NCBI GenBank assembly: GCA_016185205.1
Contig: JACPOA010000059.1
Coordinates: 30,920-94,919, forward strand
Reading direction: 5' to 3'
Source of the DNA: Hyphomicrobiales bacterium
GTDB taxonomy: Bacteria > Pseudomonadota > Alphaproteobacteria > Rhizobiales > Xanthobacteraceae
DNA length: 64,000 nt
Below, piece after piece: positions 48,992 to 58,636 of this stretch. The position numbers were made by a program, and so were the translations under genes. The stretch's first letter is position 1; each line of letters starts with the position of its first letter. Under the pieces are notes generated by a model. It was not told the origin of the DNA and did not search any database. It was given only the letters and a program-made list of their open reading frames with translations.

Positions 48992-50806
48992 CTAGCTCAC
49001 CGCCACGTCGATAAGCCGCATCTGCACCCGCTCCTCGCCCTGCCAGCGGTCGACCGCGAGGAAGCCGGCCGCATGCATTTGGCGGCCGCGGTTGTCCAGC
49101 AGCGCGCGGCCGAGCGGCGTACCGGCAACGCGGAACGCGATGGCGTTGACGAACTTGCCGTTGCCCGAGCGCAAGCGCGCGCGGATGTGATTCTCGCCGA
49201 CCGGATCGGCGTAGGCGAGCGTATGCGCCGGCAAGGCCAGCAGCGGCTCCGGATTGCCAGAGCCGAACGGTCCGGCGCGCGCCAGCAGATCGACCAGCGC
49301 CAGATCGACGCCGCCGGCGCTGATGGCGCCATCGATCCTGAGCGCGCTGTCGCGCCGCGCGACTTCCACCGCCGGGGCGAGCGCGTCTTCGAGGAAGGCG
49401 CGGAACGCAGCCAGCGCGTCTTTCCGCAGCGTGACACCGGCCGCCATGGCGTGGCCGCCACCCTTGAGCAGCAGACCGTCATGCACCGCCTGCCGCACCG
49501 CACGGCCGAGATCGACGCCGGCAATCGAACGGCCCGAGCCGGTGCCGATGCCACCCGGCTCAAGCGCAATCGCAAAGGCCGGACGGCCGTAGCGCTCCTT
49601 CAGCCGCGCCGCCACCAGGCCGACCACGCCGGGATGCCAGCCTTCCGCCGCGGTGACCACCACGGCGCCCTTCTCTTCCAGGCCGAGCGCGGCCATGGCT
49701 TCGGCTTCCGCCTGCGCCACCGTCGCCAGTTCGATCTGCTGGCGCTCGCGGTTGAGGCGGTCCAATTCGGCGGCGATGCGCGCGGCCTCGGTCGGGTCTT
49801 CCTCCATTAATAGCCGCACACCCAAGTCGGCTCGCCCGATGCGGCCGCCGGCATTGATACGCGGCCCCAACAGAAAGCCGAGATGCCAGGCCTCCGGCGG
49901 GCCCGACAGCCGCGCGGCATCCATCAGCGCGGTCATCCCGACATTGTCGCGCCGCCGCAATGCGATGAGCCCTTTGGCGACGAAGGCGCGGTTGAGCCCT
50001 TTGAGCGGCACCACGTCGGCGACGGTGCCGAGCGCGACCAGATGCAGTAGCGACAACAGATCGGGTTCGCTGCGCATGGCGGTCCAGAAGCCGCGCTGGC
50101 GAAGCTCCCTGGTCAGTGCAACCAAAGTGACAAACACCAGCCCGACGGCGGCGAGATAGCCGAGACCGGACAGATCGTCGGCGCGGTTCGGGTTGACGAT
50201 CGCTACCGCCGCCGGCAGCTCCTCATCGGCTTGGTGATGGTCGATTACCACGGTGTCGAGGCCGAGCCGCTTCGCCTCGGCCAGCGGCTCCAGGCTGGTG
50301 GTGCCGCAATCGACCGTGATCAGCAGCTTGACCTCGCGCTCGGCGAACGAGCGGATGGCGTCGACGTTCGGCCCGTAGCCCTCGAAGATGCGGTCTGGAA
50401 TATGGACGATCGGATCGATCCCGCAATGGCGCAGATAGCGCGCGAGCAGCGCCGAAGCGGTGGCGCCGTCAACGTCGTAGTCGCCGAAGATGGCGACGCG
50501 CTCCTGATGCAGCACCGCATGCACGAGGCGCGCCGACGCCGCCTGCATGTCGGTGAGCGTATGCGGGTCCGGCAGCAGGCGCTTGACGGTGGGATCGAGA
50601 AAGGCTTCCGCCTCATCGGGTTCGACGCCGCGGCCGGCCAGCACCCGCGCCAGCAATTCCGGCACGCCAAGCCGCTGCGCGATGGTGAGCGCACGCGCGG
50701 AGCCGCGCTCGTCGAGCCGGTCGCGCCAGGCGCGCCCGGTCGCCGAACGTTCGACGCCGAGGAAAAAGCGTTCGTTGTCTTTCAAAGGCATTGCCGGCAA
50801 CGCCAT
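48992..50806 (-). CDS. recJ: Single-stranded-DNA-specific exonuclease RecJ
   Basis: 604 residues. The DHH phosphoesterase motifs are intact: FGDYDVDGATASALLARYL (motif I), LITVDCGT (motif II) and VVIDHHQADEELPAAVAIVNPN (motif III), with DHHA1-type GGHAMAAGVTL and GRSIAGVDLGRAVRQA downstream. RecJ degrades single-stranded DNA 5' to 3' in recombination and mismatch repair. It is the last gene of the minus-strand run alaC-hom-glpX-MetE-like-recJ; hom, glpX and recJ are commonly adjacent in alphaproteobacteria. Confidence 0.96.
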   Translation of the reverse strand: MALPAMPLKDNERFFLGVERSATGRAWRDRLDERGSARALTIAQRLGVPELLARVLAGRGVEPDEAEAFLDPTVKRLLPDPHTLTDMQAASARLVHAVLHQERVAIFGDYDVDGATASALLARYLRHCGIDPIVHIPDRIFEGYGPNVDAIRSFAEREVKLLITVDCGTTSLEPLAEAKRLGLDTVVIDHHQADEELPAAVAIVNPNRADDLSGLGYLAAVGLVFVTLVALTRELRQRGFWTAMRSEPDLLSLLHLVALGTVADVVPLKGLNRAFVAKGLIALRRRDNVGMTALMDAARLSGPPEAWHLGFLLGPRINAGGRIGRADLGVRLLMEEDPTEAARIAAELDRLNRERQQIELATVAQAEAEAMAALGLEEKGAVVVTAAEGWHPGVVGLVAARLKERYGRPAFAIALEPGGIGTGSGRSIAGVDLGRAVRQAVHDGLLLKGGGHAMAAGVTLRKDALAAFRAFLEDALAPAVEVARRDSALRIDGAISAGGVDLALVDLLARAGPFGSGNPEPLLALPAHTLAYADPVGENHIRARLRSGNGKFVNAIAFRVAGTPLGRALLDNRGRQMHAAGFLAVDRWQGEERVQMRLIDVAVS

Positions 50807-50848
50807 ATTCGTTCAATCGCCTGTTCGCGGACCACAGCGTAGCACGCG

Positions 50849-51883
50849 CTAGCCGGCCACTTCCGCGTGAATCCGCAGCAATTCCGGGATAGTCGCAGGA
50901 TCCCGCCGGCCAAATCCGCATTCGGTCGCAATCGAAAAATGCGCGGCGTGCCGCTCGGCCACCGTTAGCCGCTTGCGCGTGCCGGCCACGCCATCGGTGT
51001 AATGCACCAGCCCGAGGCACAATTCGGTTTCCGGCCGCAGCCGCAAGCGCGCCAGCGGCGCGAAATAGGGATCGTCGGCGCGCTCACGCGGCACCGGCAT
51101 ATGGATGAGATTGATCGGGCGTTTGATATCGGCGGATAGCCGATTGGCGACAGCGGCCATGTCGCCCATGTCGGCCGGCTCGACCACGTGCTTGTGGTTG
51201 GAATCGCCGTAGCAGAAGTGGAACATCAGTTCGATGTCGGTCGGCACGCGCTCGGCCAGATCGGTAAGAATCGCTGAGAAGTTCGACAGCATCTCGCCGC
51301 GGTTCGCCCCGTAGGCGTTCGGCTCGTTGCGCTGCAGGCGCGCGAACACCGCCGAGGCCACATCGAACTGGATGGCGATCTGGTCGTGCGGCAGCGTCCG
51401 CGCAATCTTGTCGATCTCGCGCTTGAGCGCTTCGTTGTAGACGGGATCGAGCGGCCGATGCAGGTCGTCCTGCAGAAACAGCCAGATCACCGAATGGGCG
51501 GGCACCAGGTCGATCTGGAAGCGCACATGCGGGGCGATCTTGCCGTCGCGCTTGAGCGCGGCGAATTCGGCGTAAGATTGCCGGGCGATGTCGGCATAGA
51601 ACAGGTTGCCGAATGTGACATCGCGCACGCTCTGGTCGGCTTTCAGCCGGTAGCGAATGCGCGCGGTGCCGGTGGCATGGATGCGGAACAGCTCGTCGGA
51701 TTTCTCGAACGCGGGATTGTCGGCGAAGGCCGGCTCGAGCCAGGTGATCCAGTCGGAGCGTTCGCCGGTCTCGCCGTCCGGGATGCGCTTGAGCCGCGCG
51801 CCCAGCGCCGCGCTCACCGTGGCGAAGACGGTGCGCGCATCGGCGAGCGGAACGCTGCCGATCAAATGAACGTCCCGCGGCAT
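50849..51883 (-). CDS. MetE/UROD-superfamily TIM-barrel protein, function unknown
   Basis: 344 residues. The C-terminus (GLVHYTDGVAGTRKRLTVAE and later FSIATECGFGRRDP) resembles the zinc-binding C-terminal part of cobalamin-independent methionine synthase. The start HLIGSVPLADARTVFATVSA echoes the same superfamily. The cysteine in ATECGFGRR and a His in FHFCYGDSNH could bind zinc. It lacks the duplicated N-terminal half of MetE, so it is a short, MetE-like enzyme of unknown substrate. It sits between glpX and recJ with short gaps and is probably an accessory insertion in that conserved run. Confidence 0.7.
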   Translation of the reverse strand: MPRDVHLIGSVPLADARTVFATVSAALGARLKRIPDGETGERSDWITWLEPAFADNPAFEKSDELFRIHATGTARIRYRLKADQSVRDVTFGNLFYADIARQSYAEFAALKRDGKIAPHVRFQIDLVPAHSVIWLFLQDDLHRPLDPVYNEALKREIDKIARTLPHDQIAIQFDVASAVFARLQRNEPNAYGANRGEMLSNFSAILTDLAERVPTDIELMFHFCYGDSNHKHVVEPADMGDMAAVANRLSADIKRPINLIHMPVPRERADDPYFAPLARLRLRPETELCLGLVHYTDGVAGTRKRLTVAERHAAHFSIATECGFGRRDPATIPELLRIHAEVAG

Positions 51884-51893
51884 TTGTGATGAT

Positions 51894-52889
51894 TTAATCG
51901 AGGTGGAACTTCTGAAGCTGGCGATGCTCGGCGCGCACCCAGCGCACGGTGCCGGTGACCGAGCGCATCACCACCGTTTCGGTTTCGATGAAATCCTTGC
52001 GGAACTTCACGCCGCGCAGCATGTTGCCGTCGGTGACGCCGGTGGCGGCGAACACGCAATCGCCCTTCACCATGTCGGTGATGCCGTATTTCTTGCGCGG
52101 ATCCTTGATGCCCATCTTGGCGGCGCGGCTGCGCTTCTCCTCGGTATCCAGCACCAGCCGGCACTGCATCTGCCCGCCGATGCAGGCGAGCGCGGCTGCC
52201 GCCAGCACGCCTTCCGGTGCGCCGCCGATGCCGAGATAGATGTCGATGCCGGTGGCGTCGGGCTGCGCGGTGTGGATCACGCCGGCTACGTCGCCGTCGG
52301 TGATCAGCGCTACCGCCGCGCCGGTCTTGCGCACCGCCGCGATCATGTCGGCGTGGCGGGTGCGGTCGAGAATGAGCGCGGTGATGTCCTGCGGCCTGAC
52401 ACCCTTGGCCTTGGCGAGCCGCATAATGTTCTCGGCTGGCGAAACGTCGAGATCGACCAGGTCCTTAGGGTAACCGGGGCCGATGGCGATTTTTTCCATG
52501 TAGACGTCGGGCGCGTTGAGCAAGGTGCCGCTTTCCGCCATCGCCATGGTGGCGATCGCGCCCGCCATGTTCTTGGCGCAGAGCGTGGTGCCTTCGAGCG
52601 GATCGACCGCGATGTCGACCTTCGGTCCCTTGCCGGTGCCGACGGTCTCGCCGATGAACAGCATCGGCGCCTCGTCGCGCTCGCCCTCCCCGATCACCAC
52701 CGTGCCGCCGATCGGCAGCTTGCTCAACTCGCGCCGCATGGCGTCGACGGCGGCCTGGTCGGCGGCTTTCTCGTTGCCGTGCCCGCGCAGGCGCGCCGCA
52801 GAAACCGCCGCGCGCTCGGTCACGCGCACGATCTCGATGGATAGGATGCGGTCCAGCACCTGCTTGGTAGTCTCAGTCACCAACGCCAT
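51894..52889 (-). CDS. glpX: Fructose-1,6-bisphosphatase, class II (GlpX)
   Basis: 331 residues. GlpX motifs: GGTVVIGEGERDEAPMLFIG near residue 62, VDIAVDPLEGTTLCA near 92 (metal-binding Asp-Pro-Leu-Glu-Gly-Thr), LDRTRHADMIAAVR near 170 and GIGGAPEGVLAAAAL near 227. It hydrolyses fructose-1,6-bisphosphate (and often sedoheptulose-1,7-bisphosphate) in gluconeogenesis. Downstream of hom on the same strand, separated by a GCGCATGATC palindrome. Confidence 0.96.
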   Translation of the reverse strand: MALVTETTKQVLDRILSIEIVRVTERAAVSAARLRGHGNEKAADQAAVDAMRRELSKLPIGGTVVIGEGERDEAPMLFIGETVGTGKGPKVDIAVDPLEGTTLCAKNMAGAIATMAMAESGTLLNAPDVYMEKIAIGPGYPKDLVDLDVSPAENIMRLAKAKGVRPQDITALILDRTRHADMIAAVRKTGAAVALITDGDVAGVIHTAQPDATGIDIYLGIGGAPEGVLAAAALACIGGQMQCRLVLDTEEKRSRAAKMGIKDPRKKYGITDMVKGDCVFAATGVTDGNMLRGVKFRKDFIETETVVMRSVTGTVRWVRAEHRQLQKFHLD

Positions 52890-52944
52890 TTTAAGTCGCT
52901 CCCCTCACCAAAACCCGGCCTAGCGGCCGGCCTCGTAATCAGCT

Positions 52945-53032
52945 GCGCATGATCTTGTCCGACCTTCCTTCGCCCGCCGAAGCGGGCTTCGCGAAGGCGG
53001 GAAACCGGTACCCACTTTTCGGGATCATGCGC
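52945..53032. repeat. GCGCATGATC dispersed palindrome, long form
   Basis: An 88-base copy with perfect ends GCGCATGATC/GATCATGCGC and the internal CTTCGCCCGCCGAAGCGGGC module. It ends at the first base of the hom stop codon (complement of CTA at 53032-53034). Confidence 0.93.
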
Positions 53033-54336
53033 TAGTTCTTCTCGATACGGATAACCTGTGGCCGGCCAAAGATCACCCTATCGCGCCCTACCGCCGCAAG
53101 GGCCTTGCGCACGGCATCCTCAGTTGTCGCATAGGTAATGAGGATAACCGGCACCGAGCCGTTCTTCGGCCGTTCGTCCTTGCCATGGCGCTGCACGATC
53201 GATTCCAGCGAAATATCCTGCTGGGCGAGCCGCTTGGCGATGGTCGCCGCGGTTCCCGGCTTGTCGCGCGCCTGCAGGCGGATGTAATAGCCGCCCTCGT
53301 GCCGCTGCATGGGCGCCTTGCGCACGCTGGTGAGCCGCGCGGTCGGCCGGCCGAACGGCGCCGTACGAACTCCTCGTGCAACATCGCCGATGTCGGATAA
53401 TACCGCCGAGGCGGTGGCGGCGCCGCCGGCGCCGGGGCCGACCAAGGTCAGTGGATCGATCCCGTCGGCGTCGATGGTGACGGCATTGGTCACGCCCATC
53501 ACCTGCGCGATGGCGGAATCCTTGCGCACCATGGTGGGATGCACGCGCTGCTCGATGCCCTTCGGCGTCTTCACCGCCACGCCCAGGAGCTTTACCCGAT
53601 AGCCGAGCTCGTCGGCGGCGGCGAGATCGGCCGGCGCAATCGAGGAAATGCCTTCCACATAGATCGCGCGCTGGTCGACCTTGCTGCCGAAGGCGAGGCT
53701 GGCCAGGATCGATAGCTTCTGCGCGGTATCGTGGCCCTCGATGTCGAAGGTCGGATCGGCCTCGGCATAGCCCAGGCGTTGGGCTTCCTGCAGGCATTGC
53801 GCGAACGCCATCTTGTCCTGCTCCATCCGGGTCAGGATGTAATTGCAGGTGCCGTTGAGGATGCCGTAGATGCGGTCGATGGCATTGCCGGCCAGTCCCT
53901 CGCGCAAGGTCTTCACGATCGGAACGGCGCCGCCGACCGCCGCCTCGAAATTGAGCGCGACGTGATGCTTCTCCGCCAGCGCGGCGAGCTTGACGCCATG
54001 CTTGGCCAGCAGCGCCTTGTTGGCGGTGACCACCGACTTGCCGCTGCCGAGCGCCGCCGCGATCGCACTCCTGGCCGGATCGCCGGCGCCGCCGATCAGT
54101 TCGACGAACACATCGATGTCGCCCTCACGCGCCAGCGCCACCGGGTCGGAAAACCATTTCATCGATTTGAGATCGACGCCGCGATTCTTGGTGCGCGAGC
54201 GCGCGCAGACCGCGACGACCTCGATCGGACGGCCGCAACGCGCGGCCAGCGCCTCGCGCTGGCGCGCCACCTGGGCGATCAAGGCGGCGCCGACCGTGCC
54301 CAATCCGGCGACCCCTACTCTGAGAGCTTGAGTCAT
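53032..54336 (-). CDS. hom: Homoserine dehydrogenase with ACT domain
   Basis: 434 residues from ATG 54336; a longer open frame to 54753 is antisense shadow. The NAD(P) motif GVAGLGTVGAAL is at residue 8, the catalytic core includes KSVVTANKALLAKHG and GILNGTCNYILTRME (substrate lysines and Glu), and a C-terminal ACT domain starts near YYIRLQARDKPGTAATIAKR (about 350). It reduces aspartate semialdehyde to homoserine, with threonine feedback expected through ACT. It starts 4 bases after the alaC stop, so the two are co-translated. Confidence 0.96.
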   Translation of the reverse strand: MTQALRVGVAGLGTVGAALIAQVARQREALAARCGRPIEVVAVCARSRTKNRGVDLKSMKWFSDPVALAREGDIDVFVELIGGAGDPARSAIAAALGSGKSVVTANKALLAKHGVKLAALAEKHHVALNFEAAVGGAVPIVKTLREGLAGNAIDRIYGILNGTCNYILTRMEQDKMAFAQCLQEAQRLGYAEADPTFDIEGHDTAQKLSILASLAFGSKVDQRAIYVEGISSIAPADLAAADELGYRVKLLGVAVKTPKGIEQRVHPTMVRKDSAIAQVMGVTNAVTIDADGIDPLTLVGPGAGGAATASAVLSDIGDVARGVRTAPFGRPTARLTSVRKAPMQRHEGGYYIRLQARDKPGTAATIAKRLAQQDISLESIVQRHGKDERPKNGSVPVILITYATTEDAVRKALAAVGRDRVIFGRPQVIRIEKN

Positions 54337-54340
54337 GAAA

Positions 54341-55558
54341 CTAGCGCCGCGTGGCGAGCGGAACGACGTTGTGAAGCTGTTCCGGCGCCGTGTCGAGGAA
54401 GCGGCGGACATTGCGCGCGGCCTGGCGGATGCGCTGCTCGTTCTCCACCAGCGCGATGCGGACATGGCCTTCGCCATATTCACCGAAGCCGATGCCGGGC
54501 GACACCGCGATATCGGCCTTCTCGACCAGCAGTTTGGAAAACTCCACGCTGCCGAGCGATTTGAACGGCTCCGGGATCGGCGACCAGGCAAACATCGAGG
54601 CGTGCGGGCTCGGCACCTGCCAGCCGGCACGGCCGAAGCTTTCCACCAGCACGTCGCGGCGGCGCTTGTAGGTCTCGCGCATCTCCTTGATGCAGTCGTC
54701 GGGGCCGTTGAGCGCCGCGGCGGCCGCCACCTGGATCGGCGTGAAGGCGCCATAATCGAGATAGGATTTCACGCGACCGAGCGCCGCGATGATGCGTTCG
54801 TTGCCGACGGCAAAGCCCATGCGCCAGCCTGGCATCGAATAGGTCTTCGACATCGAGGTGAACTCGACCGCGATATCGTTGGCGCCCGGAACCTGCAACA
54901 GCGAGGGCGGCGGATTGTCGTCGAAATAGACTTCCGCATAGGCCAGATCGGACAGCACCAGGATGTTGTGCTTCTTGGCGAAGGCGACCAGGTCCTTGTA
55001 GAAATCCAGCGTCGCGACATAGGCGGTCGGATTGGCCGGATAGCAGACCACCACCACGGTCGGCTTCGGGATCGAGTGGGTGATAGCGCGCTCGATCGTA
55101 TGGAAGAAGTTCGGCGTCGGTTCCGACGGCACCGAGCGGATCGCGCCGCCCGCCATCAGGAAGCCGAAGGCGTGGATTGGGTAACTTGGATTGGGCACCA
55201 GCACGACGTCGCCGGGCGCGGTGATCGCCTGCGCCACATTGGCGAAGCCTTCCTTGGAGCCGAGCGTGGCGACGACCTGGGTTTCCGGATTGAGCTTCAC
55301 GCCGAAGCGGCGCTCGTAATAGGCGGCTTGTGCGCGGCGCAGGCCGGGAATGCCGCGCGAGGCGGAATAGCGGTCGGTGCGCGGCTTGCCCAGCGCCTCC
55401 TTCATCTTCTCGATCACATGGGCGGGCGCCGGCAAATCCGGATTGCCCATGCCGAGGTCGATGATGTCGGCGCCGGCATTGCGCGCACGCGCCTTGGCCT
55501 TGTTCACTTCTTCGAACACATAGGGCGGCAATCGGCGGATGCGGTAGAAGTCTTCCAT
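54341..55558 (-). CDS. alaC: PLP aminotransferase, AlaC/LL-diaminopimelate-aminotransferase type
   Basis: 405 residues of the fold-type I aminotransferases. IIDLGMGNPDLPAPAHVIEK at residue 32 and RYSASRGIPGLRRAQAAYYE near 68 are typical, the PLP lysine is in EFTSMSKTYSMPGWRMGF (about 233-250), and HVRIALVENEQRIRQAARN closes the domain. AlaC makes alanine from pyruvate and glutamate; annotators also call this family aspartate/LL-DAP aminotransferase. It precedes hom by 4 bases, a common alphaproteobacterial pairing that links amino-group supply to threonine/methionine synthesis. Confidence 0.92.
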   Translation of the reverse strand: MEDFYRIRRLPPYVFEEVNKAKARARNAGADIIDLGMGNPDLPAPAHVIEKMKEALGKPRTDRYSASRGIPGLRRAQAAYYERRFGVKLNPETQVVATLGSKEGFANVAQAITAPGDVVLVPNPSYPIHAFGFLMAGGAIRSVPSEPTPNFFHTIERAITHSIPKPTVVVVCYPANPTAYVATLDFYKDLVAFAKKHNILVLSDLAYAEVYFDDNPPPSLLQVPGANDIAVEFTSMSKTYSMPGWRMGFAVGNERIIAALGRVKSYLDYGAFTPIQVAAAAALNGPDDCIKEMRETYKRRRDVLVESFGRAGWQVPSPHASMFAWSPIPEPFKSLGSVEFSKLLVEKADIAVSPGIGFGEYGEGHVRIALVENEQRIRQAARNVRRFLDTAPEQLHNVVPLATRR

Positions 55559-55592
55559 CGGCTCAAACCTTCAAATCGGCTACAGTTTGCTT

Positions 55593-55641
55593 GCGCATAA
55601 TCTTGTCCGAAAACCGGTTCCCACTTTTCGGGATCATGCGC
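55593..55641. repeat. GCGCATGATC-type palindrome, short form
   Basis: A 49-base copy, GCGCATAATC...GATCATGCGC with core TTGTCCGAAAACCGGTTCCC. It lacks the CTTCGCCC module and so represents the simple form, upstream of alaC. Confidence 0.92.
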
Positions 55642-55721
55642 TCTGCTTGCGCATAGCTTTTTCCAACTATGCGCTGGCTGCCCATCTCCAGCCGGCAGGC
55701 GTCAACCCCGGCTGGCTTTTA

Positions 55722-56216
55722 TCACGGGTTGGCTTTGACGCCAGCGGGCGGCACCACAATGACCGCCGTGGGCTTCTTTTTCGGGGCCGGCGCGGACGCC
55801 CTGGCGTCGGTCGGCGGCACGACAACGACAGTCTCGGCTTTCTGTTTGGCGGCCGGCGCAGCCGTCTTGGCGCCAGCGGGCGGTACGGTGGCGACGGCCG
55901 CAGGCTTATTTTTCAAGGCCGGCGGGGCGGCCTTTTTGGCTGGCGCTTCGCGGGCTTCCTGCCGGTCGCGGATGGTGGCCAAGTCCTTTTCCAACTTGAC
56001 CTGCTCTTCCTCGCTCAGGGGCTGGGTCGAGCGGGCCGGCGGCATATCGTGCACGGCTGGGTACTGGTGGGACGTCGTTGGCCGCGCCGGGGTGCCGGCC
56101 GGCAGGCCACCCCATTCCGCCGGCAGGCGGTCGGACAGCGGCTCGGCTGCGCAGCCGGAGAGCGTCGTGGCCAGCCCTAGGACCACCCATGTCATCTGGA
56201 GAAAGGCTCGGACCAT
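55722..56216 (-). CDS. Lipoprotein with Ala/Pro/Lys tandem repeats
   Basis: 164 residues. The N-terminal signal ends in a lipobox (LATTLSGC), giving a lipidated Cys near residue 22. A central charged helix (EEEQVKLEKDLATIRDRQEAREA) precedes three imperfect repeats of about 22 residues, each ending in a V(V)PP block (VATVPPAGAK, VVVVPPTDAR, VIVVPPAGVK), with KKKP/KQKA linkers. The tail is extended and basic and could bind peptidoglycan. The number of repeats probably varies between strains. Family not recognised. Confidence 0.8.
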   Translation of the reverse strand: MVRAFLQMTWVVLGLATTLSGCAAEPLSDRLPAEWGGLPAGTPARPTTSHQYPAVHDMPPARSTQPLSEEEQVKLEKDLATIRDRQEAREAPAKKAAPPALKNKPAAVATVPPAGAKTAAPAAKQKAETVVVVPPTDARASAPAPKKKPTAVIVVPPAGVKANP

Positions 56217-56427
56217 GCTGCTCAGGACCTGCCGGCTGGACGGGAAAGCAATGGAGACTCAAGGAATTATAGCATAAACCCGCTATCCGGCTATTATGGC
56301 CGCAGCAAGGTTATCAGCCGGTAACGGGCTGCGCGTCGGTCGCACGACCGGCAAAACTATGTGCTAAATCGCGCCTTGCGATGGGGCGCAGTCCGGGCCA
56401 CTTGTTCTGGCTAGGGATCGACCTGAG

Positions 56428-58269
56428 ATGCGGACGGATATGCCTGCCAGCGAAACAGCCAAGCCTGCGGCCAAAGAACCGGCAAAACCCGGCGCCGTCG
56501 ACGTCGAGGCATTCGCGCACAATCTCGCGCGCATGATCGAGGAAGGCGGCAAGGCGCTCGCCGCCTATATGAAGCCGCGCGAGGAAGGCAAGATCAAAGG
56601 CGAATTGGCCGACGATGTCACCGACGTGGTCAAGACCGTCGGCCAGGTGGCGGAATACTGGCTCTCCGATCCGCAGCGCGCGGTCGAGCTGCAAGCGAGC
56701 CTCGGCCGCGCCTATCTCGATCTGTGGGCCGGCGCCGTCAAGCGCATGGCCGGCGAGCCCGCCGCGCCGGCCATTACAGCCGATCCGAAAGACAAGCGCT
56801 TCGCCGACCCGGAATGGTCGCAAAACCAGTTCTTCGACTTCCTCAAGCAGGCCTACCTGCTCACCGCGCAATGGGGCGACCGGCTGGTCAAGGACGCCGC
56901 CGGCGTCGACGAGCACACCCGGGCGAAGGCCGAGTTCTACGTCAAGCAGATCGCCAACGCGATCTCGCCGTCGAATTTCGTGCTGACCAATCCGGAACTG
57001 CTGCGCGAGACGCTGGCCGCGAACGGCGAAAATCTCGTGCGCGGTATGCGCATGCTGGGCGACGACATCAAGGCCGGCCACGGCCATCTCAAGATTACGC
57101 AGACCGATCCCGCGATGTTCGAGGTCGGCCGCAATCTCGCGCTCACGCCCGGCAAGGTGGTGTTCCAGAACGATCTGATGCAGCTCATCCAATATGAGCC
57201 GACCACGGCAGATGTGCTCAAGGTTCCGCTGCTGATCGTGCCGCCATGGATCAACAAATACTATATTCTCGATCTCGCGCCGGAAAAATCCTTCATCAAA
57301 TGGTGCGTCGATCAGGGCGTCACGGTATTCGTGATCTCGTGGGTCAATCCCGGCGCGCAATTGGCCGGCAAGACCTTCGAGCAATACATGATCGAGGGCC
57401 CGCTCGCCGCGCTCGACGCCATCGAGGCGGCAACCGGCGAGCGCAAGATCAACACCATCGGCTATTGCGTCGGCGGCACCCTGCTGGCGATCGCGATCGC
57501 CTATCTGGCGGCCAAGCGTAAGAACCGCGTGCTGTCGGCCACCATGTTCGTCGCGCAGGTCGATTTCACCTATGCCGGCGATCTCAAGGTGTTCGTCGAC
57601 GAGGAGCGCCTCCAGCAGCTCGAAGCACACATGAAGGAACAGGGCTATCTGGAAGCCTCGCGCATGGCGACGGCTTTCAATATGCTGCGCTCCAACGATC
57701 TGATCTGGCCCTACGTGATCAACAATTACATGCGCGGCAAGAAGCCGTTCCCGTTCGACATCCTGTACTGGAATGCCGACTCCACCCGCATGCCGGCGGC
57801 CAATCATTCGTTTTATTTGCGCAACTTCTATCTCGACAACAAATTCGCCAAGGGCGAGCTGAAAATCGGTGGCATCAAGCTCGATCTGCGCAAGGTGAAG
57901 CTGCCGATCTACAATCTCGCCACCCGCGAGGACCACATCGCGCCGGCGAAATCGGTGCTGTTTGGTTCGCAATATTTCGGCGGGCCGGTGAAATACGTGC
58001 TGGCCGGCTCCGGGCACATCGCCGGCGTGGTCAATCCGCCGGCCAAGGCGAAATACCCCTACTGGACTGGCGCGCCGCCAAGCGGCGACGATGTCGATGC
58101 GTGGCTCAAGAAGGCGCAGCAGCATCCCGGCTCCTGGTGGCCGGACTGGCTCGACTGGCTCAAAAGCCATGACGCCAAGACCGTGCCGGCGCGCAAGATC
58201 GGCGCCGGTAAACTCAAGCCGATCGAAGACGCGCCCGGGTCTTATGTGAAGGTCAGGAATTGGACATGA
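56428..58269 (+). CDS. phaC: Poly(3-hydroxyalkanoate) synthase, class I
   Basis: 613 residues, the class I length. The lipase-like box is GYCVGG with nucleophile Cys347; the catalytic Asp lies in ATREDHIAP and the His in [32 protein letters not shown] and FVISWVNPG are standard PhaC segments. The N-terminal 50 residues are Lys/Ala/Pro-rich and variable. It polymerises (R)-3-hydroxyacyl-CoA on storage granules. ATG 56440 is an alternative start. No phaA/phaB/phaP is adjacent; a 74-codon frame overlaps its stop (ATGA). Confidence 0.97.
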   Translation: MRTDMPASETAKPAAKEPAKPGAVDVEAFAHNLARMIEEGGKALAAYMKPREEGKIKGELADDVTDVVKTVGQVAEYWLSDPQRAVELQASLGRAYLDLWAGAVKRMAGEPAAPAITADPKDKRFADPEWSQNQFFDFLKQAYLLTAQWGDRLVKDAAGVDEHTRAKAEFYVKQIANAISPSNFVLTNPELLRETLAANGENLVRGMRMLGDDIKAGHGHLKITQTDPAMFEVGRNLALTPGKVVFQNDLMQLIQYEPTTADVLKVPLLIVPPWINKYYILDLAPEKSFIKWCVDQGVTVFVISWVNPGAQLAGKTFEQYMIEGPLAALDAIEAATGERKINTIGYCVGGTLLAIAIAYLAAKRKNRVLSATMFVAQVDFTYAGDLKVFVDEERLQQLEAHMKEQGYLEASRMATAFNMLRSNDLIWPYVINNYMRGKKPFPFDILYWNADSTRMPAANHSFYLRNFYLDNKFAKGELKIGGIKLDLRKVKLPIYNLATREDHIAPAKSVLFGSQYFGGPVKYVLAGSGHIAGVVNPPAKAKYPYWTGAPPSGDDVDAWLKKAQQHPGSWWPDWLDWLKSHDAKTVPARKIGAGKLKPIEDAPGSYVKVRNWT

Positions 58270-58490
58270 AACGCCGCACGCGAATCGCAAGGCAAAAGCA
58301 GCAGCCGCGGAAGCGAGCGCGCAAGCTGCCGAAATCGATGGATGCCTTACAGTTGAAGGCCGATTGCTACGCGGTGCTCGACCAGATCGCTGCCACTGGC
58401 CGGATCGCAATCAAAGACGCAGATGCCCGGTCAAGCCAGGGCATGACGGAAAAATATCACGACGCCAGCTTCACCGGGATTTTCAGATAG
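58266..58490 (+). CDS. Possible small basic protein coupled to phaC
   Basis: A 74-residue frame whose ATG overlaps the phaC stop (ATGA). The first 25 residues are strongly basic ([18 protein letters not shown]), followed by a short helix ([17 protein letters not shown]). The coding sequence near 58425-58450 contains GCCCGGTCAAGCCAGGGC, which looks like a dispersed hairpin repeat found between genes in related bacteria. The 3' part may therefore be non-coding, or the gene may have been extended by a repeat. No family recognised. Confidence 0.4.
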   Translation: MKRRTRIARQKQQPRKRARKLPKSMDALQLKADCYAVLDQIAATGRIAIKDADARSSQGMTEKYHDASFTGIFR

Positions 58491-58581
58491 CGCACGCTGT
58501 TGACCTCGGCCGGCGGAACTTGGCCGGCGCGGAATTTGACCTGGGTCGCGGGTAACCTCTTGGCGCGTGGCGGCCTTGGCC

Positions 58582-58608
58582 TTGACTTACATATTAGGTA
58601 TACCTAAT
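58582..58608 (+). promoter_or_regulatory. Promoter and palindromic operator of the bigR-rhodanese-TauE operon
   Basis: TTGACT at 58582-58587 fits a -35 box and TAATTT at 58605-58610 a -10 box, with 17 bases between. A perfect 16-base palindrome, ATTAGGTATACCTAAT (58593-58608), overlaps the spacer and -10, so bound repressor would block RNA polymerase. It is about 30 bases upstream of the ArsR-type gene, suggesting autoregulation. Confidence 0.8.
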
Positions 58609-58636
58609 TTAGTAACTCCTAATTCACGGAGCGCCC

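Noticed and set aside
53032..54753. A 573-codon version of homoserine dehydrogenase.
   Set aside because: The extra N-terminus is Arg/Ser-rich and antisense to alaC; the NAD motif follows ATG 54336 directly.
56314..58410. A 698-codon open frame on the minus strand opposite phaC.
   Set aside because: phaC has all catalytic motifs; the reverse frame has no recognisable domain and the composition of an antisense shadow.
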